64,000 bases of DNA, from the NCBI RefSeq assembly GCF_002752655.1, contig NZ_CP023737.1, positions 558,001 to 622,000 on the forward strand. The letters run 5' to 3'. This DNA is from Methylosinus trichosporium OB3b. Its GTDB lineage: Bacteria > Pseudomonadota > Alphaproteobacteria > Rhizobiales > Beijerinckiaceae. Position numbers and translations under genes: made by a program. Below the pieces are notes generated by a model. That model did no database searches. It was not told the DNA's origin and saw only the letters and a program-made list of their open reading frames with translations. Positions 39,036-47,767 of this stretch are shown here, piece by piece (within the stretch, counting starts at the first letter, position 1; each line of letters begins with the position of its first letter).

Positions 39036-40399
39036 CTTTAGCCCTTCCCGCTCCACTCGACGCGCCCCGCCGCCTGTGGCGCGGCGTCGCCGGCTGGCTG
39101 CACGAGCGCATGCCCAAGGGCCTCTACGCCCGCTCGCTGCTGATCGTGATTCTCCCGATCGTGCTGCTGCAATCGGCGGTCGCCTATTTCTTCATGGAGC
39201 GCCATTGGCAGGCGGTGACCTCGCGGCTTTCCGCCGCCGTGGCGCGCGACGTCGCGGCGCTGGTCGATCTCTATGACGCGCTGCCGGAGCCGGGGCGGCA
39301 GGGAACGCTACAGCGCATCGCCGGCATGGACCTCAATGTCGAGCTGCATTTCCTTCCCGTGGAGCCGCTGCCGCCGCCGACCGGGAAGCCGTTCTTCTCG
39401 CTGCTCGACCACACGCTCTCGCGCGAATTGTCGCGGCGCCTCACGCACCCCTTCTGGATCGACACGGTGGGGCGCTCGCATTTCGTCGAGATCCGCGTCG
39501 CTTTGCCGGACACGAATCTGCGGATTCTCGCCAGCCGCACTTACGCCTACGCCTCCAATTCCGAGATTTTCTTCATCTGGACGGTGATCGCCTCGCTCGT
39601 CATCATCGCCATCGCCGCCTCCTTCCTGCGCAATCAGATCCGCCCGATCCTGCGGCTCGCGCGCGCGGCGGAGGAGTTCGGCAAGGGCCGCGAGGTCGCC
39701 TTCAGCCCACGCGGGGCGCGCGAGGTGCGGCAGGCGGGCGCCGCTTTTCTCGAGATGAAGCGCCGCGTCGAGCGCGCCATGGAGCAGCGCAAGACCATGC
39801 TGAGCGGCGTGTCGCATGATCTGCGCACCATCATCACCCGCTTCAAGCTGTCTCTGGCGTTGATCGGCGATTCGCCCGAGTCGGCGGAGATGAGGAAGGA
39901 TGTGGCCGAGATGGAGGGGATGGTCGAAGGCTATCTCGCCTTCGCGCGCGGCGACGCCGGCGAGTCGACCGAGTCCGTGGACGTCTCCGCCCTGCTCGAG
40001 GAGATCTGCGCCGAGTCGCAGCGGCTCGGGCTCGAGGCGAAGACGCGCTTCTCGGGCCGACCGCAGGCTGCGGTACGGCCGGCGGCCTTCCGCCGCTGCC
40101 TCGCCAATCTCGTCGGCAACGCCCAGCGCTATGCGAAGCGCCTGGAGCTCTCGGGCTCGAACGACGGCGCCCGTCTCGTCATTCATATCGACGACGATGG
40201 TCCCGGCATACCCGATGATAAGCGCGAGGACGCCTTCCGCCCATTCTATCGGCTCGACGAGTCGCGCAATCAGGACGAGAGCCATTCCGGCCTCGGCCTC
40301 GCCATCGCCCGCGACATCGCCTATGCGCATGGCGGCAATGTGAAGCTCTCCGACTCCCCACTCGGCGGCCTGCGCGCGACGGTCAGCCTGCCGGTGTGA
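39032..40399 (+). CDS. EnvZ-like sensor histidine kinase
   Basis: A 455-residue kinase with two membrane helices (LLIVILPIVLLQSAVAYFFM near residue 40 and a second, IWTVIASLVIIAIAASFL, near 190) flanking a periplasmic sensor, a HAMP segment, the H box MLSGVSHDLRTIITRFKLSL and the ATPase boxes LVGNAQRYAKR (N), DDDGPGIPDD (G1) and HSGLGLAIARDI (G2). The H box has Ile where EnvZ has Pro after RT; the same change is seen in Rhizobiales relatives as far as I recall. The ATG at 39032 overlaps the regulator stop. Confidence 0.9.
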   Translation: MTLALPAPLDAPRRLWRGVAGWLHERMPKGLYARSLLIVILPIVLLQSAVAYFFMERHWQAVTSRLSAAVARDVAALVDLYDALPEPGRQGTLQRIAGMDLNVELHFLPVEPLPPPTGKPFFSLLDHTLSRELSRRLTHPFWIDTVGRSHFVEIRVALPDTNLRILASRTYAYASNSEIFFIWTVIASLVIIAIAASFLRNQIRPILRLARAAEEFGKGREVAFSPRGAREVRQAGAAFLEMKRRVERAMEQRKTMLSGVSHDLRTIITRFKLSLALIGDSPESAEMRKDVAEMEGMVEGYLAFARGDAGESTESVDVSALLEEICAESQRLGLEAKTRFSGRPQAAVRPAAFRRCLANLVGNAQRYAKRLELSGSNDGARLVIHIDDDGPGIPDDKREDAFRPFYRLDESRNQDESHSGLGLAIARDIAYAHGGNVKLSDSPLGGLRATVSLPV

Positions 40400-40506
40400 T
40401 CGCCGGGGATTCCCGGCGGCTTAAAGTCGAGTGACCGCAGCGGCGGACGCCGCTGCGGAAGGCCCATACGTCATCGATGTTCGATCTTCGCGTGGGTTTC
40501 GCCCCA

Positions 40507-40716
40507 TTACTCCGCCGGACAGGGGATTTCCTTCGTCACGCCTTCGAGAAAGGCCTTCATGCCGCAATTGGCGCGCAACGGACCGGGCTTGCTGTTGCCC
40601 TCGAAGGTCAGAAAGCTGACGATCCCGCGCGGATTGATGGCGATCACCTTGTATCGCTCTTTTCCCGACGTCGCATAGCATTTGCCTTCCTTGATATCCT
40701 CAGCCGTCAGAGCCAT
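40507..40716 (-). CDS. Small hypothetical protein
   Basis: A 69-residue protein starting MALTAEDIKEGKCYATSGKE. It looks like a small beta-rich domain (RYKVIAINPRGIVSFLTFEG) with three cysteines, one in CGMKAFL and one near the end (EIPCPAE). AAGGAG lies eight bases before the ATG, which favours this frame over two overlapping open frames on either strand. The function is unknown. Confidence 0.6.
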   Translation of the reverse strand: MALTAEDIKEGKCYATSGKERYKVIAINPRGIVSFLTFEGNSKPGPLRANCGMKAFLEGVTKEIPCPAE

Positions 40717-40775
40717 CGTCGCTTCTCCTTTCGCGTTCAGAGCCTAGCGTCATTCCGCAAGAGCCATGCCGCTTC

Positions 40776-41435
40776 TCAATGATCGTGATCATCGTGATCA
40801 TGATCGTCGTGATCGTCCCCGCCCTTCTTCTGGACGACATGCTCGGTGAGAAAATCGCCGGCGGCGATCACCCCGTCGTCGTCGAGCGCATGGCCGAGGC
40901 CCTTGCGCGTCATCGACCAGACGCGTCCGCCGCCGGCCGTGATCGCCGCCTTGGCCTCGCGCATGGCGGCGAGCGGCGCGATTTCGTCGGCGTCCCCGTG
41001 GATCAGCAGAATCGGCGGCGCGCCAGAAGCTTGCGGCGCCGGCGCGCCATACTGGCCGCCCGAGAACGCGACCACCGCCTTGAGCGGCCCCGGCCGCGCG
41101 AGCCCGGCGCGCAACGCCAGCGTCGCGCCTTGCGAGAAGCCGACCAGCGCCAGATGCGAGGGCGGCAGCCGGCGCTTCTCCAACGCCGCGTCGAGGAAAC
41201 GGTCGAGCGCCGCGAGGCCCTTCTCGAGGCCGCCCTCTTCCGCCGCGTCGAACCAGCGCCCGCCAGGCGCCTCGGCGGCGAGAAACTCGGCTTTGGGCAG
41301 GGTCGGCGCCCAATTCAGCGCCTGATCGATGAATGCTTGTCCGCTCTCCCCTTCCCCATGCAGCAGCACCACGAGAAAGGCGGGCTTGCCGCAGGTCAGG
41401 GCGGCCAGCGCCGGCCCTTCGACGATTTCGGTCAT
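40776..41435 (-). CDS. Carboxylesterase/phospholipase (alpha/beta hydrolase) with His/Asp tail
   Basis: A 219-residue serine hydrolase of the YpfH/carboxylesterase 2 group. The nucleophile elbow is GFSQGATL (Ser101), the acid is in HGDADEIAP (Asp150), and the base is in GLGHAL (His182); oxyanion residues lie in LLHGEGESG. The substrate is a carboxylic ester, unidentified. The last 14 residues, DDHDDHDHDDHDH, form an unusual metal-binding-like tail outside the fold, which suggests binding of a divalent metal such as nickel or zinc. GGAGGAG precedes the ATG. Confidence 0.9.
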   Translation of the reverse strand: MTEIVEGPALAALTCGKPAFLVVLLHGEGESGQAFIDQALNWAPTLPKAEFLAAEAPGGRWFDAAEEGGLEKGLAALDRFLDAALEKRRLPPSHLALVGFSQGATLALRAGLARPGPLKAVVAFSGGQYGAPAPQASGAPPILLIHGDADEIAPLAAMREAKAAITAGGGRVWSMTRKGLGHALDDDGVIAAGDFLTEHVVQKKGGDDHDDHDHDDHDH

Positions 41436-41548
41436 GACTCCTCCGCGACGCCAGCGACGCTGGCGCCCAAACTGCTTCTCGAGATTAGGCGCCGAAGAGG
41501 GATCGGCGCCGAACGAGAATCGATGCCGTAAAGCAAGAGGAGGACCGC

Positions 41549-41740
41549 GTGGCGGACTACAAAGTGACGGTCGAGGAGCAGCCGGACGGCAAATGGGCCT
41601 GCTTCCTGCATGTGCCTGGTGAGGAACCGTATAATCTGGGCAAGACCTTCAAGAACGAGGAGCGGGCCGACGCCTGGCTCACCGTCGGCGAGGCCACAAC
41701 CGCGATCGACATGGCGGTCGCGAAGCTCACCAAGAAGTAA
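41549..41740 (+). CDS. Small hypothetical protein
   Basis: A 63-residue protein, MADYKVTVEEQPDGKWACFL onward, that reads as one strand-rich alpha/beta domain ending in a helix (TAIDMAVAKLTKK). The start is GTG with AGGAGG upstream. It precedes another small gene by 133 bp on the same strand. No family was recognised. Confidence 0.65.
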   Translation: MADYKVTVEEQPDGKWACFLHVPGEEPYNLGKTFKNEERADAWLTVGEATTAIDMAVAKLTKK

Positions 41741-41873
41741 GCCGACGGAAGACGCAGCGGCCGCACCCTGTCTGAAATCCGACAGGCGGTCCCTGTCATT
41801 CGTATCCATTATCCGAGGCGGGAGCGGCGGAACGGTCGCCCTCCCGCAAGCGAGCACTCTGCGGAGACCCTCG

Positions 41874-42188
41874 ATGACGGTAGATCTCAAGAGCGACTGG
41901 ACAGACGCCGATATCGCAAAGCTGATCGGCTCGGTGACCGACGACCGCGACTGGCGCCTCGAGGTCAGCGCCGAGGGGCTGGCCTCGCTCGTGGACAAGA
42001 GCGCCCATCCGACCGACGCCGCCTATGACGACACGCTTCACTGCTTCCTCGAGACCTGGATGCAGGGGACGGATTTCGTCGGACCTTCCGCCGCCGGCGA
42101 CAAGGAGCTGGTCGGCAAGGTCGCCAAGGCGCTGCGCGAGAACTATCCTACTCTGAAGGGCCTGAAGTTCGTCTACGTCTCGCTCTGA
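41874..42188 (+). CDS. Small hypothetical protein
   Basis: A 104-residue acidic protein beginning MTVDLKSDWTDADIAKLIGS. It appears alpha/beta with no signal or membrane segment. Its frame continues upstream, but the ATG at 41874 follows GCGGAGA and fits coding character. No family was recognised, and the next gene is separated by a 200-bp regulatory region. Confidence 0.65.
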   Translation: MTVDLKSDWTDADIAKLIGSVTDDRDWRLEVSAEGLASLVDKSAHPTDAAYDDTLHCFLETWMQGTDFVGPSAAGDKELVGKVAKALRENYPTLKGLKFVYVSL

Positions 42189-42327
42189 GAGCGCGGCGCC
42201 CCTCCCTCCGGGACACATTCTCCAAACCGAGTTCACCACAGCCGTCGTCTCCGTGGCGCAGAATATCCTGCCCGCGCAGGCGACGGCTGACGTTGATCTA
42301 GAACAAAACATGAACTACCGGGTCGAT

Positions 42328-42356
42328 TTGACGCCGAACGCAGCGGCCGTTATCAG
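42328..42356 (+). promoter_or_regulatory. Sigma-70-type promoter of the COG0523 gene
   Basis: TTGACG (42328-42333) and TATCAG (42351-42356) are 17 bp apart. Transcription would start near 42362, inside the Zur-like palindrome. Confidence 0.6.
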
Positions 42357-42360
42357 TGTA

Positions 42361-42375
42361 TGTTATAACATAACA
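42361..42375. promoter_or_regulatory. Zur-type operator
   Basis: TGTTATAACATAACA is a 6-3-6 inverted repeat matching the Zur-box core TGTTATANTATAACA with small changes. It overlaps the predicted +1 and lies 14 bp before the start of a COG0523 metallochaperone, a classic Zur target. Repression in zinc-replete cells is inferred. Confidence 0.8.
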
Positions 42376-42389
42376 TCAAAAGGCCCGCC

Positions 42390-43616
42390 ATGAACGAGAC
42401 TGCGGATCATCGCCTCCCCGTCACCGTGCTGTCCGGCTTCCTCGGCGCCGGCAAGACCACTCTGCTCAATCATGTGCTCAACAATCGCGAGGGGCGTCGC
42501 GTCGCCGTGATCGTCAACGACATGAGCGAGGTGAATATCGACGCCGATCTCGTCCGCGACGGCGGCGCCGAGCTGTCGCGCACCGACGAGAAGCTGGTGG
42601 AGATGACCAATGGCTGCATCTGCTGCACGCTGCGCGACGATCTGCTCGCCGAGGTGCGCCGTCTCGGCGAGGAAGGTCGTTTCGACTATCTGTTGATCGA
42701 GAGCACCGGCATCGCCGAGCCGCTGCCGGTGGCGAGCACCTTCTCCTTTCGCGACGACGATGGCGCGAGCCTCTCGGACCTCGCCCGGCTCGATACGATG
42801 GTGACGGTGGTCGACGCCGTCAGCCTGCTGCAGGATTACGGCTCCAACGACTTTCTGCGCGACCGCGGCGAGACCGCCGGCGAGGAGGACGATCGCACCC
42901 TCGTCGATCTCCTGGTGGAGCAGATCGAATTCGCCGATGTGATCGTCATCAACAAGGCCTCGGCCGTTTCGCCGGAGCGGCTCGCGCTGGTGCGCAAGGT
43001 GGTCAGATCGCTCAACGCCGACGCACGCATCGTCGAGACCGACTTCGGCCGGGCGCCGATGGACGCTATTCTCGACACCGGCCTCTTCGACGAGGAGAAA
43101 GCCGAGCGCCATCCGCTCTGGCATAAGGCGCTCTACAGCCCGAAGGAGCATGTCCCCGAGACCGACCAATATGGAATCGAGAGCTTCGTCTATCGGGCGC
43201 GGCGACCGTTCCACCCGGAGAAATTCAACGCCTTCATCAATGCGACCTGGCCGGGGCTCATTCGCGCCAAAGGGCATTTCTGGCTCGCCACCCGGCCGAA
43301 CTGGGTCGGCGAATTCTCGCTCGCCGGCGCGATCGCCCATGTCGCCGCCATGGGCTATTGGTGGGTCGCCGTGCCGAGGCGGCATTGGCCCGACCACCCC
43401 GAGTGGAAGCGTCTGTTCGATCGCCATTGGGACGCGGTCTGGGGCGATCGGCGTCAGGAGATGGTGTTCATCGGCGTCGGCATGGACGAGGCGGCGATCC
43501 GTCGGGCGCTGGATGATTGTCTCGTCGGCAAGGACAAGACCAAGAGCTTCGATCCTGCCGCCTATCGCAAGCTTCCCGATCCCTTCCCGGCCTGGGAGCG
43601 GACCAATGCTGCGTGA
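42390..43616 (+). CDS. COG0523-type zinc metallochaperone GTPase (ZigA-like)
   Basis: A 408-residue G3E-family GTPase. Walker A is [13 protein letters not shown] (residues 16-28), the metal-binding CICC (Cys76, Cys78, Cys79) is in the NGCICCTL block, INKA is a guanine-specificity-like motif, and the C-terminal CobW_C domain carries [14 protein letters not shown] and a Trp-rich segment. Such proteins hand zinc to client enzymes when zinc is scarce. The Zur box at the promoter supports zinc control. Its stop overlaps the DUF1826 gene by 11 bp. Which client it serves is unknown. Confidence 0.93.
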   Translation: MNETADHRLPVTVLSGFLGAGKTTLLNHVLNNREGRRVAVIVNDMSEVNIDADLVRDGGAELSRTDEKLVEMTNGCICCTLRDDLLAEVRRLGEEGRFDYLLIESTGIAEPLPVASTFSFRDDDGASLSDLARLDTMVTVVDAVSLLQDYGSNDFLRDRGETAGEEDDRTLVDLLVEQIEFADVIVINKASAVSPERLALVRKVVRSLNADARIVETDFGRAPMDAILDTGLFDEEKAERHPLWHKALYSPKEHVPETDQYGIESFVYRARRPFHPEKFNAFINATWPGLIRAKGHFWLATRPNWVGEFSLAGAIAHVAAMGYWWVAVPRRHWPDHPEWKRLFDRHWDAVWGDRRQEMVFIGVGMDEAAIRRALDDCLVGKDKTKSFDPAAYRKLPDPFPAWERTNAA

Positions 43617-44223
43617 GCCGACGGACGGGGGCGACTTCGGCGGCGCCCCCTCGCGCAGCCCGCTGCACGGACGCTCGCTGCTGCTCATTCCCCGCTCGCT
43701 GGAGCGCTCGATGGCCGCGCAACTGGATGTAGCGATTTTGCCCGCATCGATGCGCCTGCGCCTCACCGGAGACATGAACGCTCTGCCGCGCGCTGTCGCG
43801 GATGCAGCGGCGAGCTTTCGCCTCGAGCCGTCGCTCGCGGACTGGCTCAGCGCCGATATTCTCGAGCTGGCGCGGCTCTATCGAGAGACGACGCGGGCGG
43901 CGCGTCTCGTCGTGCGGATCGAGACCATCATCGACGACGCCTGCCGGCTGTTCCACACCGATAATGTGCGGTTTCGTCTGGCGACCACCTATCGCGGCCC
44001 AGGCACGCAATGGCTGGACACGGCGGACCTTTCTCTGCTCGCGGAGGGCGCGACGCCGACGCCGGACTCGATCCGCCGCATGGATCGCGGCTGGATCGCC
44101 GTCATGCGCGGCGGCAAAGCGGCGACGCCCGACGTCCCCGCTCTGCCGCACCGCTCGCCGCCCATCGCCGGAAGCGGCGCAACCCGGCTGTTCGTGGCGA
44201 TCGACGAGGCTCTCGCGGGCTGA
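43606..44223 (+). CDS. DUF1826 protein, zinc-starvation partner
   Basis: A 205-residue DUF1826 member. Its most recognisable part is [20 protein letters not shown] with a following GTQWL; the H-x-D pattern resembles a metal-binding HxD motif of 2-oxoglutarate/cupin-type enzymes, but the rest does not establish that fold. It overlaps the COG0523 gene by 11 bp and so shares the Zur-controlled promoter. DUF1826 proteins are often adjacent to COG0523 genes. The reaction, if any, is unknown. Confidence 0.75.
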   Translation: MLREPTDGGDFGGAPSRSPLHGRSLLLIPRSLERSMAAQLDVAILPASMRLRLTGDMNALPRAVADAAASFRLEPSLADWLSADILELARLYRETTRAARLVVRIETIIDDACRLFHTDNVRFRLATTYRGPGTQWLDTADLSLLAEGATPTPDSIRRMDRGWIAVMRGGKAATPDVPALPHRSPPIAGSGATRLFVAIDEALAG

Positions 44224-44258
44224 AGGCCCGCGCGAAGAACCTCGGCGCGCGCCCGCTG

Positions 44259-45299
44259 TCAGTGCGGGGACGGCGCGACAGCGCGATTTGCGAGCAGCTT
44301 CGTCACATCGTCGAGGGCCTTCTTCGCCGCGGCGAGATTGGGATCGAGGCGGAGCGCCTGCTCGAGATCGGCCTTGGCCGGCTCCAGCTCGTGCTTGCCG
44401 CGAAGCGCATTGGCGCGGTTGAGGTAGGCGCGCGCATATTTCGGATCGAGCTCGATCGCCTTGCTGAAATCGGCGAGCGCCTTGTCGTAATCGCCCTTGG
44501 CGTGCAGCGCGAGGCCGCGATTATTGTAGGAGACAGCCTGCTTGCCGTCGCGCGCGATCGCGGCGTCATAGTCGGCGAGCGCATGGTCGAGATCGCCCTT
44601 CGCCTGATAGAAGGCCGCGCGGTCGAGCAGAGCGCGGGCCGATTTCGGCTCCAGCTTCACGGCGGCGTCGAAATCTGCGAGCGCATGATCGAGATCGCCC
44701 TTCGCCTTATAGGCGCGGCCACGATTGGCGAGCGCCATCGCCGATTTCTTGTCGAGCTGCAGCGCCTTGTCATAGTCGGCGATGGCGCGGTCGAGATCGC
44801 CCGCGCTCTGGCGCGCGTCGGCGCGGCCGATATAGGCCTCCGTCGATTTCGGCTGGGCCTCGATCAGCGTGTCATAGTCGCCGATGGCGCCGGCGACGTC
44901 GCCCTTGGCGCGCTTGGCGGCGGCGCGGGCGGAAAGCGCGGCCGCCGCCGCGCGCCGGTCCATCTGCAGCGCCATGTCGTAATCGGCGATGGCGAGGTCG
45001 TAGTCGCCCTTGGCGTGATAGGCGCCGCCGCGATTGACATGAGCGACGACGTGATTGTGCTTGGTTTCCTGGGCGCCGAGCTCGATGATCTCCGTGCAGG
45101 CGGCGATGCGCTTGTCGGGATCGCCGGATCGGCAACCGGTCCACAGATCGGCGAGATGCGTGCTCCGGTGCTGGACCTTGTGTTGCGCCTTATGATGGCT
45201 CCTGGCGTCGGCCGTGGCGCCGAAGGCGACGAGCGCGGTCGCGGCGAGCGCGAGCCGAAGCGGCCGGAGGGTTGGGAGGTCGAACGAAAAACGCGCCAT
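44259..45299 (-). CDS. Exported TPR-repeat protein
   Basis: A 346-residue exported protein (signal near LALAATALVAFGATADA). After a His/Lys-rich segment (HHKAQHKVQHRSTH) it contains about seven tetratricopeptide repeats of the form ...A..DYD.AL.LD....A...RG.A...KGDLD.A, for example RGRAYKAKGDLDHALADFDA and RGLALHAKGDYDKALADFSK. Such domains scaffold protein complexes in the periplasm. The ATG at 45299 follows AAGGAG. It is convergent with DUF1826 and divergent from rnd. Confidence 0.85.
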   Translation of the reverse strand: MARFSFDLPTLRPLRLALAATALVAFGATADARSHHKAQHKVQHRSTHLADLWTGCRSGDPDKRIAACTEIIELGAQETKHNHVVAHVNRGGAYHAKGDYDLAIADYDMALQMDRRAAAAALSARAAAKRAKGDVAGAIGDYDTLIEAQPKSTEAYIGRADARQSAGDLDRAIADYDKALQLDKKSAMALANRGRAYKAKGDLDHALADFDAAVKLEPKSARALLDRAAFYQAKGDLDHALADYDAAIARDGKQAVSYNNRGLALHAKGDYDKALADFSKAIELDPKYARAYLNRANALRGKHELEPAKADLEQALRLDPNLAAAKKALDDVTKLLANRAVAPSPH

Positions 45300-45755
45300 C
45301 TGGTCAACGGGCTCCTTGGAGTTGACGATTCCGCCATTTTTATTCCCGCGACGACCTGCGTCGAACGCGGCCATCGGATCACGCGGGCGACGACGACGAG
45401 CGGCCAGCAGAGGCCGCGCCGGGACACCGCGATTCGTCCCGTCAGCTGAGCAGCGCAGCCGGACGGCGCGCCGAAAAGCCGGCGCTGAAAGAAATTTCGG
45501 TCATGATGGCCCCCGAATCGGTCGTCCTGCGACCGCCGCTCAAAAATCCGCCGTCATCGCGGCGAAGAGTGACGAGGCCGCGGGCGCTTTGCAAGAGGCC
45601 CCGCGTTCCCGCGCCGAAAAAGCCCGACCGGCGCGCCCGCCACGCCCCCGGCTGCGACGTGGCTGTTGGAAATCAGCGAATTGAATGCCCAATTCGGGCG
45701 AAAGGCGCGCCAAGACTCTTCAGATCGGCGCAAAATTATTCTAAGACAGAAATCG
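45300..45755. other. Intergenic region upstream of rnd
   Basis: About 450 bp between the divergent TPR gene and rnd. Open frames here are shadows of the TPR gene or lack coding character. No operator, repeat or RNA gene was recognised. Confidence 0.3.
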
Positions 45756-46922
45756 ATGAGCCTCTTGACCTCGACCGAAGATCTCGCAGCGGCCTGCGCC
45801 CGCCTCTCCCGCCATCCTTTCGTGACCGTCGACACGGAGTTTTTGCGCGAGACGACCTTCTGGCCGAAGGTCTGCGTCATTCAGCTCGCTTCGCCGGAGG
45901 AGGCCTTCGCCGTCGACACGCTCGCCGAAGGCCTCGACCTCTCGCCTTTCTTCGAGCTGATGGCCGACGCGAGCGTCGTCAAAGTGTTCCACGCCGCGCG
46001 CCAGGACCTCGAGATTATCTGGCGCCTCGCCCGGCTCATCCCGACTCCCTTGTTCGACACCCAGGTCGCAGCCATGGTCTGCGGCTTCGGCGATCAGGCC
46101 TCCTATGTCGAGCTGGTCAAGGCTATCGCCAAGGAGAGCCTCGACAAATCCTCCCGCTTCACCGATTGGTCGAAGCGGCCGCTGTCCGTGGCGCAGATCG
46201 ATTACGCGATCGCCGACGTCACGCATCTGCGGCAGATCTACACGCATCTGCGCCAGCGGCTCGAGCGCTCCAACCGGCTCGACTGGCTCGTCGACGAGAT
46301 GCGCACGCTGACCTCGCCCGAGACCTATGAGCAGAGCCCGGAGAACGCCTGGGAGCGGCTGCGCCACCGCGTGCGCAAGCCGCGCGATCTCGCCGTGCTG
46401 ATGGAGCTCGCCGCCTGGCGCGAGGCCGAGGCGCAGAGCCGCGACGTGCCGCGCGCGCGCGTGCTGAAGGACGACATGCTGGTCGAGATCGCGTTGGCCG
46501 CGCCGCGCAGCCAGGAGGCGCTCGGCGAGCTGCGCGCCTTCCCGCGCGGGCTCGAGCGCTCGCGCTCGGGCGCCGACATCGTCGCTGCGGTCGAGCGCGG
46601 CCTCGCCCGCGATCCCGCCGCTCTGCCGCGCATCGAGCGCGAGCGGCGCAGCGGCAACGGCGCGACGGTCGAGCTGCTCAAGGTGCTGCTCCGACAGGTG
46701 GCGGAGGAAACCGGCGTCGCCACCAAAATGATCGCCACGGTCGAGGACCTCGAGGCCATCGCCGGCGACGACGCGGCGGATGTGCCGGCCCTCTCCGGCT
46801 GGCGGCGCGCCATTTTCGGCGAAAAGGCGCTGCAGCTGAAAGCCGGACGGCTCGCCCTCGCGGTCGAGCGGGGAAAAGTCGTCACGCTCGACTGGCTGGA
46901 GCAGGACGAGCCGACCCGCTAG
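45756..46922 (+). CDS. rnd: Ribonuclease D
   Basis: A 388-residue DEDD exonuclease for 3' trimming of tRNA and other small RNAs. The catalytic residues lie in FVTVDTEF (Asp, Glu), [10 protein letters not shown] (Asp) and [12 protein letters not shown] (Tyr, Asp), followed by an HRDC domain near residues 205-290. The start at 45756 was chosen because the conserved [14 protein letters not shown] begins there; a longer frame to 45666 is non-conserved. It ends 13 bp before a family E repeat. Confidence 0.94.
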   Translation: MSLLTSTEDLAAACARLSRHPFVTVDTEFLRETTFWPKVCVIQLASPEEAFAVDTLAEGLDLSPFFELMADASVVKVFHAARQDLEIIWRLARLIPTPLFDTQVAAMVCGFGDQASYVELVKAIAKESLDKSSRFTDWSKRPLSVAQIDYAIADVTHLRQIYTHLRQRLERSNRLDWLVDEMRTLTSPETYEQSPENAWERLRHRVRKPRDLAVLMELAAWREAEAQSRDVPRARVLKDDMLVEIALAAPRSQEALGELRAFPRGLERSRSGADIVAAVERGLARDPAALPRIERERRSGNGATVELLKVLLRQVAEETGVATKMIATVEDLEAIAGDDAADVPALSGWRRAIFGEKALQLKAGRLALAVERGKVVTLDWLEQDEPTR

Positions 46923-47381
46923 AAGCGCTTTCCGATCAACCAGAATTCTCTCTAGCGGGCCCGACTCGGTCTATTCGACGTGGATGAAAAAGAGCGAGCC
47001 TGAAGGCTCGCGGTCCAGGGCCCGCGCTTGGACCGCGAACCTTCAGGCTCGCTCTTTCAGCACCTTCGAGCTCCCGCCCGAAAGGTGGAAATCTCCAAAA
47101 CCGACGCCAGAAAATCGACCTACCTGAGTAGGTGGGCAAGGGTGGGATACGCCCAACCCGGCTGCGCGCCTCGACCCACCCTTATTGCGGCGCAAAATGC
47201 GTCATTTCCACGACAAGATATTGCATTTTCAAATGGTTCTATAGGAAGGCCGGTGCGACAATGCGCGCCTTGATTTACGGCGTTTGCGGCGCAACATAAA
47301 CGCATGTTGCAGCGCACTAGTCGCAAGACGGCGCTGCGCCGGGCGACGTCCATCGCCCAGCGAACTTGGAAGGACGACATC
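46923..47381. other. Repeat-rich intergenic region
   Basis: About 460 bp without a gene. It contains family E-like sequence (46919-46957), a two-arm family B palindrome (46990-47058) and a separate inverted repeat with perfect 9-bp arms AAGGGTGGG (47138-47146) and CCCACCCTT (47175-47183). No promoter or RNA was recognised. Confidence 0.7.
46990..47058. repeat. Palindromic repeat, family B (copy 3)
   Basis: GAGCGAGCCTGAAGGCTCGC plus GGTCCAGGG is mirrored by TTGGACC and GCGAACCTTCAGGCTCGC, then TCTTTC. One substitution (GAACC instead of GAGCC) interrupts an otherwise perfect palindrome. It lies 70 bp after rnd. Confidence 0.85.
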
Positions 47382-47765
47382 ATGAAGACTGCAGGAGACC
47401 GCATTTTCGCTCTGGCCCTCGGCGCCGCCGCGCTCGGCCTCGCGGGCGCGCCCCTGCGCGCCGAGCCCGCCGTCACACTGAAGCCGCTCGCGGCCGCGAG
47501 CATCGACGCCGGGCCCAAACATATGGTCGGCTATTTCATCGGCTCCGGCGGCGCTTGCCGGCTGACGCTGATGATCGCCGACGCCGCCAGCCTCGAGCAG
47601 GCGACGCCCGCGACCGCGACCACGCGGCTCGTGGCGCCGATCGACAGCGGCAAATCGGCGCAAATCGACACTGCGGTCGGCCAGACGCTCCGATTCGCCT
47701 GCGCGTCCGATGGGCAAGCCATGACGGTGACCGCGATCGACCGCAACCGCCGCGTCGTCGACTGA
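47382..47765 (+). CDS. Secreted hypothetical protein
   Basis: A 127-residue exported protein (signal MKTAGDRIFALALGAAALGL, cleavage near LRA). The mature part is a small beta-rich domain with two cysteines that could pair (GGACRLTL and RFACASD). No family was recognised. GGAAGGA precedes the ATG; a longer frame starts at 47304. It is convergent with ppx, 3 bp from its stop. Confidence 0.65.
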   Translation: MKTAGDRIFALALGAAALGLAGAPLRAEPAVTLKPLAAASIDAGPKHMVGYFIGSGGACRLTLMIADAASLEQATPATATTRLVAPIDSGKSAQIDTAVGQTLRFACASDGQAMTVTAIDRNRRVVD

Positions 47766-47767
47766 CC

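Noticed and set aside
40421-40782. Two other frames overlapping the 69-residue gene at 40507
   Set aside because: The 69-residue frame has an excellent ribosome-binding site and a balanced composition; the others lack both.
40776-40830. Repeated GATGATCGTGATC-like tract at the start of this gene region as a possible CRISPR or tandem repeat
   Set aside because: It is the coding sequence of the DDHDDHDH tail, so the repetition comes from alternating His and Asp codons.
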